Shown one piece after another: positions 5,846 to 6,004 of a DNA stretch of 6,004 nucleotides; the first letter of the stretch is position 1; each line of letters opens with the position of its first letter. Location: assembly GCA_002424295.1 (NCBI GenBank), contig DIQY01000104.1, positions 1 through 6,004 of the forward strand, written 5' to 3'. The stretch is from Ruminococcaceae bacterium UBA5450 (GTDB lineage Bacteria > Bacillota > Clostridia > Oscillospirales > Acutalibacteraceae). The position numbers were made by a program, and so were the translations under genes. The notes under the pieces were generated by a model. The model was not told the DNA's origin and ran no database searches. It saw nothing but the letters and a program-made list of their open reading frames with translations.

Positions 5846-6004
5846 TCAGGATTCCAGTGATTCCGGACATATCAATTCAACAAATTGATCATACCATACA
5901 TCTGTTGCGAAAGAAAGGGGTCCGAGGCGTTTTGTCACGGGACGCACCTGATCAAGATAAAGCGTATGTGCATCCCCAAAACCAATCCATCGACAATTTA
6001 CGTC
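5846..6004 (-). CDS. 3' end of an unrecognised gene running off the right edge
   Basis: The minus strand is open for 52 codons from the window edge to TGA at 5848-5846, while the other two minus frames contain stops. The visible peptide includes WIGFGDAHTLYLDQVRPVT and ends in VELICPESLES. It has a balanced, soluble-protein composition with aromatic and charged residues and no membrane segment. I cannot assign a family from this tail. The stop lies 18 nt before the ATG of the small membrane-protein gene, whose ribosome binding site is in the gap, so the two are probably co-transcribed. It contains no start codon context, so the true start is right of the window. Confidence 0.7.
   Translation of the reverse strand, partial: DVNCRWIGFGDAHTLYLDQVRPVTKRLGPLSFATDVWYDQFVELICPESLES

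Noticed and set aside
5640..5888. Plus-strand 82-codon frame opposite the small membrane protein
   Set aside because: No ribosome binding site or promoter; the minus strand has a better supported gene with operon spacing and a terminator.
5872..5888. Short dyad TCAATT...AATTGA
   Set aside because: Only six pairs, AT-rich, and within the partial coding frame; expected by chance.
5888..5896. Possible internal extended -10 (TGGTATGAT, minus strand) before the small membrane-protein gene
   Set aside because: It lies inside the upstream coding frame and has no acceptable -35 at 16-18 nt; likely chance.

Overview
The window looks like an ordinary chromosomal stretch of a low-to-mid GC Gram-positive bacterium, probably a Clostridia member (the Oscillospiraceae/Acutalibacteraceae type is my best guess). 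The basis is strong AGGAG-type ribosome binding sites, TATAAT promoters, short intergenic regions, U-tract hairpin terminators and Firmicute-like housekeeping proteins. No rRNA, tRNA, CRISPR array, transposase or phage gene was seen.

Layout from left to right. Bases 1-122 hold an abnormal fold-back plus tandem duplication, and this is where the mfd reading frame is broken. Bases 73-1965 (minus) encode the N-terminal half of Mfd, the transcription-repair coupling factor. Bases 1966-2108 are an AT-rich divergent control region with overlapping promoters and a 15-bp leader hairpin. Bases 2109-3467 (plus) encode an 11-helix sodium-coupled amino-acid symporter of the NSS/SNF family. Bases 3468-3641 separate two convergent genes and hold two hairpin terminators. 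Bases 3642-5453 (minus) encode LepA (elongation factor 4), starting at TTG. Bases 5454-5563 hold the lepA promoter and the terminator of the gene before it. Bases 5564-5827 (minus) encode an unrecognised small membrane protein with a very basic tail. Bases 5846-6004 (minus) are the 3' end of another unrecognised gene that runs off the right edge.

The two right-hand small genes are 18 nt apart and probably form one operon that ends at the hairpin before lepA. LepA then has its own promoter. Mfd (transcription-coupled repair), the symporter (amino-acid uptake) and LepA (translation) are functionally independent neighbours. I do not see a convincing new multi-gene system here. The strongest anomaly is the fold-back at the left edge, which is most likely an assembly or chimera artefact. 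The most open biological items are the small basic-tailed membrane protein and its upstream partner.
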